Below, piece after piece: positions 23,799-32,338 of a stretch of DNA of 45,897 nucleotides. The position numbers were made by a program, and so were the translations under genes. Position 1 is the stretch's first letter, and each line of letters starts with the position of its first letter. The stretch is from assembly GCA_963974445.1 (NCBI GenBank), contig CAXBDI010000014.1:1-45897 (forward strand). The letters are read 5' to 3'. The notes under the pieces were generated by a model. It was not told where the DNA came from, ran no database searches, and was given only the letters and a program-made list of their open reading frames with translations. The DNA is from JACKII01 sp963974445. Its GTDB lineage: Bacteria > Pseudomonadota > Alphaproteobacteria > Bin95.

Positions 23799-24647
23799 AT
23801 GAGCGCCCCGCAAATCTTCGACCGTGCCCTGGTCCGCGCCCGCCGCGAGCGTGCGGCGGCGGGCTTTAGCGCGTTCGGCTTCCTCTACGACGAGGTATGC
23901 GAGCGTCTGGTGGAACGGCTGGAGCTGATCCAACGCCCATTTCCGCGCACCCTGATCCTGGGCGCGCGCACCGGCGGCATGGCAGCCCGGCTCGCCGGGC
24001 GGTTCGGGATCGAGACATTGGTGCAGGCAGAGTCGTCCGGCGCGATGCTGGCACGGGCCGATGGGCCGCGAGTGGTGGCAGACGAAGAGTGGCTGCCGTT
24101 CGCCGACAGCGCGTTCGACCTGGTCATCAGCCCGCTCAGCCTGCACACGACCAACGACCTGCCGGGCGCCTTGGCGCAAATCCGCCAGTCTTTGAAGCCG
24201 GACGGTCTGTTTCTCGCGGCATTGTTCGGCCTCGGCACACTGGCGCCGCTGCGCGACGCGTTCCTGGCGGCGGAGGCGGAACTGAGCGTTGGCGCCAGTC
24301 CGCATGTCGCGCCGTTCACGGAGGTGCGCGACGCCGGCGGGCTGCTGCAACGGGCCGGATTCGCGCTGCCGGTCGCCGACGCGGAGCCGATCACCGTCAC
24401 CTACGAAAACCCGATGCGCCTGCTCGCCGACCTGCGCGGCATGGGCGAGAGCAATGTGCTGGCCGACCGCTCCCGCCGCACCTTGCGCCGTGATGTGTTG
24501 ATGGCGGCGGCGCAGCGCCTCGCCGCTCAGACCATCCCGTTCGAGATCGTCTTCCTGGCCGGTTGGCGGCCCGATGCCGCCCAACAGCAGCCACTCAGCC
24601 CAGGCAGCGGCCAGGTCTCGTTGACCGACGTGTTGGGCAAATCTTAA
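23799..24647 (+). CDS. SAM-dependent methyltransferase (BioC/NDUFAF5-like)
   Basis: The protein has 282 residues. A class I fold is seen: motif I-like TLILGARTGGMAARL, motif II/III in EEWLPFADSAFDLVISPLSL, and a post-motif LKPDGLFLAALFG. The N-terminal FDRALVRARRERAAAGF and the region before the fold resemble the alphaproteobacterial homologues of NDUFAF5, a complex I assembly hydroxylase/methyltransferase. BioC is the other reading, but no biotin genes are present. Motif I has ARTG in place of the common GxGxG. Its proximity to comF/grx/nitrilase is common in this bacterial group. Confidence 0.85.
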   Translation: MSAPQIFDRALVRARRERAAAGFSAFGFLYDEVCERLVERLELIQRPFPRTLILGARTGGMAARLAGRFGIETLVQAESSGAMLARADGPRVVADEEWLPFADSAFDLVISPLSLHTTNDLPGALAQIRQSLKPDGLFLAALFGLGTLAPLRDAFLAAEAELSVGASPHVAPFTEVRDAGGLLQRAGFALPVADAEPITVTYENPMRLLADLRGMGESNVLADRSRRTLRRDVLMAAAQRLAAQTIPFEIVFLAGWRPDAAQQQPLSPGSGQVSLTDVLGKS

Positions 24648-24735
24648 GGCGCGGCGGAAGCCCGCTCGACTGTGGCAAACCATACGGTGTAAAATACTGC
24701 TGGCGCGAGATATTGAGTTTTGTTATAGAAGCCAG

Positions 24736-24803
24736 ATGACTCACCAGATGCATCCGTTCTGCGCAACGCGAATTAGCCACCCGGTCCTCCGCTGAGGGCC
24801 GGG
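24736..24803 (+). promoter_or_regulatory. Possible leader peptide and hairpin before the ACT-domain gene
   Basis: A 19-codon frame (MTHQMHPFCATRISHPVLR, 24736-24795) ends inside a hairpin whose 10-bp arms (24780-24789 and 24794-24803, one G-U) enclose a 4-nt loop. The layout is that of an attenuator or of translation-dependent mRNA control. There is no T-run after the stem, and only GAAG as a weak binding site before the ATG. The 216-bp leader is long for the small gene behind it. Confidence 0.3.
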
Positions 24804-24863
24804 CCACAGGCGTTTGCATAGCGTCCCTATCGCGTTCCCACTGCATGCTGAAGAGTTTATCCC

Positions 24864-25154
24864 ATGTCGAACATCATGACTGCGGCGCCTGATAGCGTCG
24901 TGACCTGCTTTTCCGTCGCCGCCTGCCCGGACCCGGGCCTGATGCCCCGCGTGTTGGAGTTGTTCGCCAAGCGCGGTCTGGTGCCCAGCCGGTTTATCGG
25001 CCAGGTCGAACACACACCCGAACCGCGGCTGGAAATGGATATCCAGGCCTGCGGCCTCGATTCCGAAGTCGCGGCCCATATCGCCCGTTCCCTCGGTCAA
25101 ATCTTCGGCGTGGAGCAAGTGCTGATGGCCGAGCGTTTGAACGGCGCGAATTAG
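24864..25154 (+). CDS. ACT-domain-like small protein
   Basis: The protein has 96 residues. VVTCFSVAACPDPGLMPRVL followed by ELFAKRGLVPSRF resembles the first strand and helix of an ACT domain, as in the acetolactate synthase small subunit. GLDSEVAAHIARSLGQIFGV fits the second helix. ACT domains bind amino acids. No biosynthetic partner gene lies nearby, so it is probably a free-standing regulator. The ATG at 24864 has only a weak AAGAG upstream. It converges on the kinase gene 33 bp away. Confidence 0.7.
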   Translation: MSNIMTAAPDSVVTCFSVAACPDPGLMPRVLELFAKRGLVPSRFIGQVEHTPEPRLEMDIQACGLDSEVAAHIARSLGQIFGVEQVLMAERLNGAN

Positions 25155-25187
25155 CTCAAGTCCGACGCGAACCCGGCGGCCGCAGCG

Positions 25188-26732
25188 CTATCGCGGCAGC
25201 ACGACTTCGATGCGGAAGTGGCCGTCCGGCGTGGCGCGGGCCGACAGCGATGCGCCGTGCAGTTGCAAGAAGGATTTCACCAGCGACAACCCGAACCAAC
25301 TGGAGGCGCCGCTGGCCTCCGTCGTGTTCAGACCGGTGCCAAGCGGGTCGGTGATCATCCGCTCGATCTCCCGCTGCAAGCCCTCGCCGTCATCCTCCAG
25401 CCACAGCACCGCATGCCCCGCGTCCTCGCCCAGGCTGGCGCCGATGGTGACGGTGTGAGAGACGCGGGCGGGGCGGGTCGCGAACTCCAGCAGGTTCACC
25501 AGAATCTGGCGCAGCCCGCGTTCCTCGCCCCAGACCGACACGCTGTCGCTAGCGGGTTGCGCCAACAGCTTCAGATTGCGTTCGGTCAGGCGCGGCGCCA
25601 CCAGATCGATGACCTCGACGATGACTTCGTTCAGGTCGCACACCGATTTCGACAGCGAATAGCGGCCGGATTCGAGGCGGGTCAGGTCGAGAATATCGTT
25701 GATCAGTTCCAACAGCCGGTTGGCGCTTTCGTTGACCGCATCGATGCACTGAACATAGTCGGCGGAAAGCGGGCCATAAATCTCGTCGCGCATCGCCTCG
25801 CCAAAGCCCAGTATGGCGTTGAGCGGTGTGCGCAACGAATGGTTCATCAAATGCAAGAACGCCTCCTTCGCCCGGGCGGCGTCGCTCGCCGCCTCGCGCG
25901 CCAGGCGCAATTCTTCCTCGGTGCGGCGCAATTCCGTAACGTCTTGGTCGACACGCACCACCCGGTCGACCCGGCCGGCGCGGTCGATGTGGCGGCGCCC
26001 GATACTGCGCACATAGCGCACCTCGCCGTCGGTGCGGACGATGCGTACTTCGCTGGAGTCGGCCAGCACGGTCGAGCGTTCGCCGCCGTCGGCCTTAAAC
26101 TGCAGGTCCAACGGGTGGATCATCGCCACCATGTTTTCGAATTCCCGTTGCGAATGCGCCTCCGGCACACTCCAGATCCGGGCCATGCCGTGGGTCCAGG
26201 CGCCGCGCCGTTGATCCGGCCAGAAGGCGTAGTGCCCGAACGCCCCCATCTCCTCGATCTCGTTCAACAGGGCCGGATCGGCGGCGCCGGCCAGACCATC
26301 GCTGCCGTGCAGGTCGTCGATCAGGCAACCGCACACCAACAGGCGGAGCGGCTGCTTCAGGTTGACCGGCGAGAGCGTCAGGCGCCACCACGCAGCGGCA
26401 TCCGGCGGGCCGATGCGATGGTCGACGCTTACGGTTTTCTGCGAGGGAGCCCACGCCCAGGTCGTCCAGGGCAGCGGGTCCAACCCGACGGTTTTCAGGT
26501 CTGTCACCGAACGGGCGAACCATCGGCCGGCGGCGTCGAGGTCGAAAAATGCAGTGTGGGCGGCGGCGTTCAACAGGATCCGGTCGACCAACCCAGGCCG
26601 GGTCGATTCAACCAGTATGACAGGCGAGGCCAAGCCCGCCATGGCGTCGAAGCCGGCGGGCGCCATCGCGCCTTGGTCGCGGGGCGCTTGAGAAGTCGTC
26701 ACGCTCGTTTGGCTCACAATGGGCCCTCCCAC
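25188..26732 (-). CDS. PAS-domain histidine kinase-like protein with degenerate catalytic motifs
   Basis: The protein has 514 residues and no transmembrane segment, so it is cytoplasmic. The N-terminal region (about 40-140) looks PAS-like and a clear PAS/PAC follows (about 160-268, ending VVRVDQDVTELRRTEEELRL). The HisKA helix holds His298 in NHSLRTPLNAILGF, and the HATPase domain has WLEDDGEGL and FGLSLVKSFLQLHG. The acidic residue after the phospho-His is Ser, and the N-box reads NLLEFATR where NLLxNAxKF is expected, so the ATP/Mg-binding Asn is Phe417. It may be a weak kinase, phosphatase or pseudokinase. No response regulator is adjacent. Confidence 0.85.
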   Translation of the reverse strand: MGGPIVSQTSVTTSQAPRDQGAMAPAGFDAMAGLASPVILVESTRPGLVDRILLNAAAHTAFFDLDAAGRWFARSVTDLKTVGLDPLPWTTWAWAPSQKTVSVDHRIGPPDAAAWWRLTLSPVNLKQPLRLLVCGCLIDDLHGSDGLAGAADPALLNEIEEMGAFGHYAFWPDQRRGAWTHGMARIWSVPEAHSQREFENMVAMIHPLDLQFKADGGERSTVLADSSEVRIVRTDGEVRYVRSIGRRHIDRAGRVDRVVRVDQDVTELRRTEEELRLAREAASDAARAKEAFLHLMNHSLRTPLNAILGFGEAMRDEIYGPLSADYVQCIDAVNESANRLLELINDILDLTRLESGRYSLSKSVCDLNEVIVEVIDLVAPRLTERNLKLLAQPASDSVSVWGEERGLRQILVNLLEFATRPARVSHTVTIGASLGEDAGHAVLWLEDDGEGLQREIERMITDPLGTGLNTTEASGASSWFGLSLVKSFLQLHGASLSARATPDGHFRIEVVLPR

Positions 26733-26852
26733 AGCTTTCGAGCGGCGCGGAGACGCATAAAACGACAGTGCGTCCCAATTTTGCGGGAGCGTTCGCGCCT
26801 GCGACTACAGCCTACTGTAATAGTACCTTTGCCCACTTGGTGAATCAAACCT

Positions 26853-26881
26853 TTGCGATTGTGCTCTACTAACAATGGATA
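26853..26881 (+). promoter_or_regulatory. Candidate promoter for the GNAT-like gene
   Basis: TTGCGA at 26853-26858 and TGGATA at 26876-26881 with a 17-bp spacer, in an AT-rich stretch 73 bp before the GNAT-like gene. The -35 match is moderate. Confidence 0.35.
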
Positions 26882-26898
26882 TACAAACATAGTTATTC

Positions 26899-26940
26899 AA
26901 CCGTTAATAGTTAAGAAATAGTTAACGGTTGCAAAGCAGA
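26899..26940. promoter_or_regulatory. Perfect inverted repeat AACCGTTAA / TTAACGGTT
   Basis: Nine-bp arms at 26899-26907 and 26932-26940 match exactly around a 24-nt centre that contains two further TAGTTAA-like half-sites. It lies just downstream of the candidate promoter and ends 13 bp before the GNAT-like start, a good place for a repressor operator or a 5'-UTR stem. Confidence 0.5.
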
Positions 26941-26953
26941 AAGGAGCATAGCC

Positions 26954-27703
26954 ATGATCAATCGCGATCATCTTGACGTCCGTTTGCCCGATGCCGTCAC
27001 CGTTCAGGACGGCCCCGTGGAGGAAATCGCCCAGTTCCTGTTGTTGGCCGACCGCACCGCCCGCGACAGGGGTATTCACCTGCGTGTCCGTACCGACATG
27101 GATGAGTTGATAGCCTTGAACGAGCGGGAAACCGCTCTCGGCAACTGGTACCGCGGTCTTCCTATTTACGACCCCCAGCGCGATGATGTTGACGAAACCA
27201 ACGCTTACTGGATCAGCGGCACGACCGAGGATGGGAAGACGGTAGTTGCCCAAGCCGGCCGCCTGTTCCACTGGCCGGACTCCAATTTGACGGACGAAAT
27301 GGTCAACGTGCTCTACCCGCGCACGCCGGATCACGCGCCGTTCTATGTAACCTGCGCCAACGCAGCCAGCGTTTCCGGTACGGTCTGCCTTTCCGGCAGT
27401 ACATGGTTTCACCCAGAGTACCGCCGGCTGGGGCTCGCTCGCATTCTGCCGCGGGTCAGCCGGGTGTTCGCATTTAGTCAATGGAACACCGACTGGACCG
27501 TTAGCTTTATTACACGCGAACTGGTGGCGTTGAATATCGCCAGCGCCTATGGCTATTCCGATGTTCAGTTCGGGGTGCAAGCGCCGGGGCATCCTTTGGG
27601 TGAATTGGATCTAGCCCTAGTTCGCATGCCGCGCAGCGAGCTTTTTAGCGATATCAAGCGTTTCGTCGCTGAGCGCACTGCTGCGAGCCGTCAGGTTGCC
27701 TGA
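26954..27703 (+). CDS. GNAT-like acyltransferase, unassigned
   Basis: The protein has 249 residues. The best motif is the acetyl-CoA-binding region STWFHPEYRRLGLARILPRV, which fits motif A of GNAT enzymes. The preceding strands (TVCLSGSTWF) and a following helix (ITRELVALNIASAYGY) agree. The N-terminal part (YDPQRDDVDETNAYWISGT) is not recognised. AAGGAG stands 8 nt before the ATG. It has its own AT-rich promoter region with a perfect inverted repeat, so it is probably regulated separately. Its 3' end overlaps the convergent PAS gene by 87 bp. Substrate unknown. Confidence 0.65.
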   Translation: MINRDHLDVRLPDAVTVQDGPVEEIAQFLLLADRTARDRGIHLRVRTDMDELIALNERETALGNWYRGLPIYDPQRDDVDETNAYWISGTTEDGKTVVAQAGRLFHWPDSNLTDEMVNVLYPRTPDHAPFYVTCANAASVSGTVCLSGSTWFHPEYRRLGLARILPRVSRVFAFSQWNTDWTVSFITRELVALNIASAYGYSDVQFGVQAPGHPLGELDLALVRMPRSELFSDIKRFVAERTAASRQVA

Positions 27704-28651
27704 GGCAGCGGCGACGACATCAGGCTGCGGGTCGGGGCTCCCCTTCACTTCCGCCTCCGTTTCGGTAGAAATCAGGATGGAGGCGCAAGTGACCAGCAGC
27801 TTGTCGTCGGCGGTTCGCCATGGCAGCAGCAATCGCTCATAGCGGCTGCGACGGCCTGGCCCCGGGCCGGAGTGGATGCTGGCGGTGACATAGTCGAGGC
27901 TGGGCTTACCGCTCTCAATCACTTTGCTGTATTGCTCTCGCAGCCAACGGCCATAGTCTGGATCCGGTTGCCTGTCGATCGGCGCGCCAATGATGTTAGC
28001 CTTTTGTTTGGCATCGTAGAATTTGAAGCCCTCACCAACAAACTGAAAGCGCAGGGGGTCGGCGCTACCCTGTGCGGTCATCACCATCAACCGATAGTCC
28101 AGACCGTAGCCGATCAGAAACGGCATGGTGGTGTCGTCAAACACGCTGTCCGACACCCGCCATTTCTGAAACAACGGCCGCAGCGGGTTGCCGTCGGTAT
28201 CGGCGAGGGTATCGAGCTGCAGCGCCTTGGAGCCGAATTTCGGTTCCTGAGTCTCGCCGTCTTTCTGACAGAGCTCCACCAGCCGGTGCAGCATTGCCGG
28301 GTCGTTCGGCCAGACCTCCGACGTCCATTCCTTGGCGTAATGCTGAATTTCGCCCTGAGTGAAGCTCTGTCCAACCAACACCCGCAGCGCGCTGTCGAGG
28401 GCCTGGCCGCTGACCAGGCTAGGCCTTAACCGTACCATCACTCGATCGCTAGAACGGCGAGAGATGGACACGAAGCCCAGGTTGCGCACGACATAGTCAC
28501 CCGCGTCGAAATCAGGGTTCGAGTAGCCGATCCGCTCAAAAAACGCCTCGGTACCAGGGGCATAGACGGCTCCTTCGGGCGAGACACTGACTTGCATCTT
28601 CCTTGGTCCCCCGGTTCTCCGCACACCTCGGGCCAGTTCGCTAGCAAACAT
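27617..28651 (-). CDS. PAS-domain protein, unassigned
   Basis: The protein has 344 residues. A PAS-like module at about residues 165-290 (YGLDYRLMVMTAQGSADPLR, then FQFVGEGFKFYD and RYERLLLPWRTADDKLLVTC) resembles the PAS family in which a conserved RYERLLLP strand occurs. The N-terminal 150 residues are unrecognised, and the end is polar. No output domain is visible. The ATG at 28651 is used; an internal Met at residue 19 (MQVSVSPEG) also has purine-rich sequence before it. The last 29 codons overlap the GNAT-like gene on the other strand. Confidence 0.65.
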   Translation of the reverse strand: MFASELARGVRRTGGPRKMQVSVSPEGAVYAPGTEAFFERIGYSNPDFDAGDYVVRNLGFVSISRRSSDRVMVRLRPSLVSGQALDSALRVLVGQSFTQGEIQHYAKEWTSEVWPNDPAMLHRLVELCQKDGETQEPKFGSKALQLDTLADTDGNPLRPLFQKWRVSDSVFDDTTMPFLIGYGLDYRLMVMTAQGSADPLRFQFVGEGFKFYDAKQKANIIGAPIDRQPDPDYGRWLREQYSKVIESGKPSLDYVTASIHSGPGPGRRSRYERLLLPWRTADDKLLVTCASILISTETEAEVKGSPDPQPDVVAAASGNLTARSSALSDETLDIAKKLAARHAN

Positions 28652-28783
28652 CTAGCTACTCTCATTCAACTATCGGTAATTACTTTCTGCGGGATTAACA
28701 ACTTTAAGCAGAGTTCAAGATACCAATGGCTACAGGCTTTTGCCGGCGGACGGATCGGCGGTTCAACTGCATCCGACCAAAGC

Positions 28784-29179
28784 TCATGACTTCGGGGTGT
28801 CGGCAGCCGGGATGGCCGGCGCCTCCGGCTCCCGGTCGTGGTAGTCCTCCGGCCGGCGCCGGGCCCAGAGCCCGAATTCCATCGGCCCCAACCGCAACGC
28901 CCGCAGCAGTTCCGTCGCTGCCGTCAGGGCCTCGGTCGGGCTGACCACCTCATCGTATTGGCCGAGCAGGGCCCGCGGCGACCGCTCGCCGCGATCGGCT
29001 TTGGCCGCGTACAGTTTGACCGCGGCGGTCAGCAGCTTGGCAACGGCTTCGTCGGAAATGCGATCCTCGTCGCCATCCGCCACTGCCCGCGAGGCCAGTG
29101 CCCAGGCTTCGTCGGCCAACGCATCGGTCGCGGCATAGGGATCGTTGACGCGGCGGTTGCTTGGGGAATCATTTGACAA
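28784..29179 (-). CDS. Conserved-looking hypothetical protein with TTG start
   Basis: The protein has 131 residues, acidic and Ala-rich, largely helical (DALADEAWALASRAVADGDE, then AVAKLLTAAVKLYAAKAD), with a conserved-looking middle SPTEALTAATELLRALRLGP. The start is taken as TTG at 29179 because AAGGAG lies 7 nt upstream; no ATG exists near it. No family was recognised, and no signal or membrane segment is seen. It stands alone between the PAS gene and the decarboxylase. Confidence 0.65.
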   Translation of the reverse strand: MSNDSPSNRRVNDPYAATDALADEAWALASRAVADGDEDRISDEAVAKLLTAAVKLYAAKADRGERSPRALLGQYDEVVSPTEALTAATELLRALRLGPMEFGLWARRRPEDYHDREPEAPAIPAADTPKS

Positions 29180-29487
29180 AGGATAGCTCCTTATCGGTGC
29201 CGCCAGCGGATAACCGCAACCGACGCGCCGGCGCGCGTTGACCGGGGTCAGGCGTCGCTAGCGGCCTGATGCACCCGCCCGTTGCAACGCTAACGCGGTT
29301 AACCTGTTGGGCGGCAGATCAATGGTTTATCGGCAGCAACCTTAACCGCGGCGACGGGCGGCTGCAATCCACGCGCGCCTGGGCCGGGGCTGGCGGCAAG
29401 CCCAGACCTGCGTTTCAGCAAGCTTAGCACGGTATTAAGCCTAGGCAAACAGAGTCTGCAACCCCGACGCGGGTGGACCCGCGGCGC
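29180..29487. other. 308-bp spacer before the decarboxylase 3' end
   Basis: No gene was found. It holds the ribosome-binding site of the small hypothetical gene, a TCAGGC/GCCTGA hairpin near 29248-29270, a GC-rich run GCGCCGGCGCGC near 29225, and the hairpin at 29468-29483. A promoter for the leftward small gene should lie here, but no good pair is clear. Confidence 0.5.
29468..29483 (-). terminator. Hairpin just after the decarboxylase stop
   Basis: CGCGGG TGGA CCCGCG forms a perfect 6-bp stem with a 4-nt loop, 4 bp beyond the decarboxylase stop on the minus strand. The following sequence is only weakly T-rich, so termination may be partial or Rho-aided. Confidence 0.45.
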
Positions 29488-30624
29488 TCAGATGCAGATG
29501 GTCTGCAATGGCGGCAGACCGTTGAAGCCGACGGAGCAATAAGTCGACGTATAGGCGCCGGTCGACAGGATCTCGATCTTGTCGCCTACCGCCAGCGCCT
29601 CCGGCATTTCGTAGCCGCTGTCGCGGTAGAGCACATCGACCTCGTCACAGGTCGGCCCGGCGATGACCACCGGCGATGTCGCCGCGTTCTCGTTGTCGTG
29701 TGGCGTGCGGAAGCGGTATTTGATCGCCTCGTCCATGGTCTCGATCAGGCCGCCGAACTTGCCGATATCCAGATAGACCCAGCGCTGATCGTCGGCATAG
29801 CCTTTCCGGCTGATCAGCACGACCTCCGCCTGGATCACGCCGGCGTCGCCGACCAGCGAGCGGCCGGGCTCGACCACGACTTCCGGCATGCGGTTACCGA
29901 AATGCCTGGTCAGGGCCGCTACCACCGCTGCGGCATGCTGGTTCTGGTCCGGCGCATCGGTGCGGTAGCGGGCGGTGAAGCCGCCGCCGATATTCAGCAT
30001 CCGCAGCTTGACGCCGGCTTCGGCCAGGTCGGTGAACAGCATGGCGGTCCGCCCAACCGCAATATCCCATTGGCCAACATCGCGCTGCTGCGAGCCGACA
30101 TGGAAGCTGAGGCCGTAAGGGTCGAGTCCCAAGTCGCGCGCCCGGATCATCAGGTCATAGGCCATGTCGGCCTCGCACCCGAACTTGCGGGCCAGCGGCC
30201 AGTCGGCGCCGGCGCCGTCCATCACCAGGCGGCAATAGACCTTGGCGCCCGGTGCGGCGGTGGCCAGCTTCTGGAGTTCCGCCGCGCAATCGAACGCAAA
30301 CATATCGACGCCCAAGGCTCTGGCTCTGGCGATATCGCTTTGCTTTTTGATGGTGTTGCCGAACGACAGCCGCTCCACCGGCGCGCCGGCGGCCAACGCG
30401 TCCTCGATTTCATAGATCGAGGCGCAGTCGAACGACGCGCCCATCTCGGCCAGCAGTTCCAGCACCGGCGTCGCCGGATTGGCCTTCATGGCATAATAAA
30501 TTGTCGCCATCGGCAGCGCCCGATGCAGGCTTTGATATGCCTCGCCTACCGCTTCCAGGTCGACGACCAGGCAGGGAGTTTGCGGTTGTTCGTCCGCCAG
30601 ATAGCGCAAAATTCGCGAAGTCAT
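29488..30624 (-). CDS. Ornithine/lysine decarboxylase, alanine-racemase fold (type III)
   Basis: PLP enzyme making putrescine (or cadaverine). The protein has 378 residues from ATG at 30624 (MTSRILRYLADEQ). The PLP lysine is Lys47 in YYAMKANP. Other signatures are SFHVGSQQ, LNIGGGFTARY, EPGRSLVGDAG and the catalytic-cysteine motif GPTCDEVDVLYRD. This is the size and layout of the bacterial ODC-like group rather than the longer arginine decarboxylase or LysA; the specificity helix was not resolved, so lysine or ornithine cannot be decided. An open frame continues 39 codons upstream without homology. A hairpin follows the stop. Confidence 0.9.
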   Translation of the reverse strand: MTSRILRYLADEQPQTPCLVVDLEAVGEAYQSLHRALPMATIYYAMKANPATPVLELLAEMGASFDCASIYEIEDALAAGAPVERLSFGNTIKKQSDIARARALGVDMFAFDCAAELQKLATAAPGAKVYCRLVMDGAGADWPLARKFGCEADMAYDLMIRARDLGLDPYGLSFHVGSQQRDVGQWDIAVGRTAMLFTDLAEAGVKLRMLNIGGGFTARYRTDAPDQNQHAAAVVAALTRHFGNRMPEVVVEPGRSLVGDAGVIQAEVVLISRKGYADDQRWVYLDIGKFGGLIETMDEAIKYRFRTPHDNENAATSPVVIAGPTCDEVDVLYRDSGYEMPEALAVGDKIEILSTGAYTSTYCSVGFNGLPPLQTICI

Positions 30625-30915
30625 CCCACAAGGGCCCTTCCACCAATCGATCGAGACCAGCAGTGTGCCGCCACCGGACCGGTTGGACTTGAAGTCAGCG
30701 TGCCGTAACACGCGCCACAAGGCCGGCCCGGACGCCGACACCTAGAGCGCACATGTTACCTCGTTACCAGGTCGCCTGACCGTCCTCGCGAGACGGGGGA
30801 GGTGCCCTCCCAGGCAAATCAAAGACCCGTGCGGCACGTGGGCTTGCGTGCGAGCGACGGGTGCTACAGGAAGCGATGTCGCGACGCAAGAGGAATTTTT
30901 CAAGGCTGAACCGTA

Positions 30916-31770
30916 CTATAAGGTCAAAGCCAACACATTGTAGCCGATGGGCCGCGGGTTCTCGATTTGCGCAAAGAACGGGCGGTCGGGATCCGGCACG
31001 AGGCCCGGCACGTCCAGCACCTCGAACGACCAGGGCCGCAGGTCCAGCAGCCAGCGCAGGATGACCGACGGATCCTCGCCAATCCGTTCCGCCTGCCGGA
31101 TGTGGGCCTCGAATACGACCGCGGCGGCGGGCGCTTGCCGCAAAGTCGCCGTTGCGCCTCGCAGGGCCGCAAGCTCGCCGCCCTCAACGTCCAGTTTCAG
31201 GATGACCGGCCCGGAGATGCCGAGATCGTCGATCGGCTCGACCGGGAAGTCGTCGCCTGAGCCGACGAAGGCGGAGTGGGCGTTGCCGCTGAAATCCGGT
31301 TGGCGCAACGCGCCATGGCCGGCCTGGCTGCCGACACCGGCGCGCCTGGCCTCCGCCGGAATATCCAGCCGCGCCAGGTTGCGGCTGAGCACGGCGAAGG
31401 CGGCGGCATTGGGCTCGTAAGCGAGGATCCGCGCTAGCTTGGCTCCGCCAGCAACCGTTTGGGCGGAGACCGTGCCGATGTCGGCGCCGGCATCGACGAG
31501 CACCGGCGGCGCCGGCATGGCTTGGGCGGCGCGCAACATGCCCTCGATCAGCGGCGGGTCGTAACGGGCGAGGTCGGCGGCGTCCCAGGAGTTCTCACGC
31601 CGGCCGACCGGTACTTCGAACTCGACGCCGCCGCCCAGATCGTACACCGCAGGCCGGGCCAGCAACCCGCCGCGGCGCATCGCTTCTTGCAGGCGGAAGC
31701 CGCCAGGGACGCCGGCGCGCATCATCCAGCGGGCAAGGCGGAACCCGAGCGGCGGGGCGGCGGTGGACAT
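30916..31770 (-). CDS. FkbM family methyltransferase
   Basis: The protein has 284 residues. The ATG at 31770 is decided by AGGAGG 7 nt upstream; the open frame runs further but has no homology. The FkbM fold shows as VLVDAGADIGTVSAQTVAGG, ILAYEPNAAAFAVLSRNLA, ILKLDVEGGELAALRGA and VVFEAHI. FkbM enzymes O-methylate sugars, polyketides or glycolipids; no biosynthetic cluster surrounds it. It is divergent from aroQ (106 bp between starts). Confidence 0.88.
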   Translation of the reverse strand: MSTAAPPLGFRLARWMMRAGVPGGFRLQEAMRRGGLLARPAVYDLGGGVEFEVPVGRRENSWDAADLARYDPPLIEGMLRAAQAMPAPPVLVDAGADIGTVSAQTVAGGAKLARILAYEPNAAAFAVLSRNLARLDIPAEARRAGVGSQAGHGALRQPDFSGNAHSAFVGSGDDFPVEPIDDLGISGPVILKLDVEGGELAALRGATATLRQAPAAAVVFEAHIRQAERIGEDPSVILRWLLDLRPWSFEVLDVPGLVPDPDRPFFAQIENPRPIGYNVLALTL

Positions 31771-31876
31771 GCGGGCGCCTCCTGGTGCGAAGCAGTTGTG
31801 CGAGGTTAGGATATTGCACGCCGGCCCGCGCTCCCTTAATGGACGCATACCGGCCAATCCATAGAGGTGCGCAACC

Positions 31877-32320
31877 ATGGCGAAACCGATCTTCATCCTG
31901 AACGGCCCCAATCTCAACATGTTGGGGCTGCGCCAGCCGGAGATTTATGGCCATCAAACGTTAGCGGACGTTGAGCGGAGTTGCGAGGCATGCGCGAAAA
32001 CGTTGAACCTGGAGATCGATTTCCGGCAATCGAACGTCGAAGGCGAGTTGGTGACCTGGATTCAGGAGGCGCGCAGTGCCGCCGACGCGCTGATCATCAA
32101 CGCCGCCGCCTACACCCACACCTCCATCGCCATTCAGGACGCACTGATGCTGCTCAGCATTCCAGTGATCGAGGTGCACTTGTCGAACATTCATAAGCGC
32201 GAGCCGTTTCGCCATCACTCCTACGTCGCTGCGGCGGCGCAGGGGATGATCTGCGGCTTCGGCTCGCGCGGCTATTTGATGGCGCTGGACGCCATCGCTG
32301 CCCAGACGCGGGCTCATTGA
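31877..32320 (+). CDS. aroQ: Type II 3-dehydroquinate dehydratase
   Basis: Third step of the shikimate pathway, dehydrating 3-dehydroquinate. The protein has 147 residues, the usual length. ILNGPNLNMLGLRQPEIYG holds the catalytic Tyr24. NAAAYTHTSIAIQDAL and EVHLSNIHKREPFRHHS contain the substrate and His residues. GFGSRGYLMALDAI ends the domain. The enzyme normally forms a dodecamer. An SDR gene follows after 18 bp and is probably co-transcribed. Confidence 0.95.
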   Translation: MAKPIFILNGPNLNMLGLRQPEIYGHQTLADVERSCEACAKTLNLEIDFRQSNVEGELVTWIQEARSAADALIINAAAYTHTSIAIQDALMLLSIPVIEVHLSNIHKREPFRHHSYVAAAAQGMICGFGSRGYLMALDAIAAQTRAH

Positions 32321-32338
32321 AGCGAAGGAGACCGAACC

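Noticed and set aside
25218..26843. 541-codon plus-strand open frame opposite the PAS kinase
   Set aside because: The product is a His/Gln/Arg-rich reverse reading of a GC-rich gene with no domain; the minus-strand kinase explains the region.
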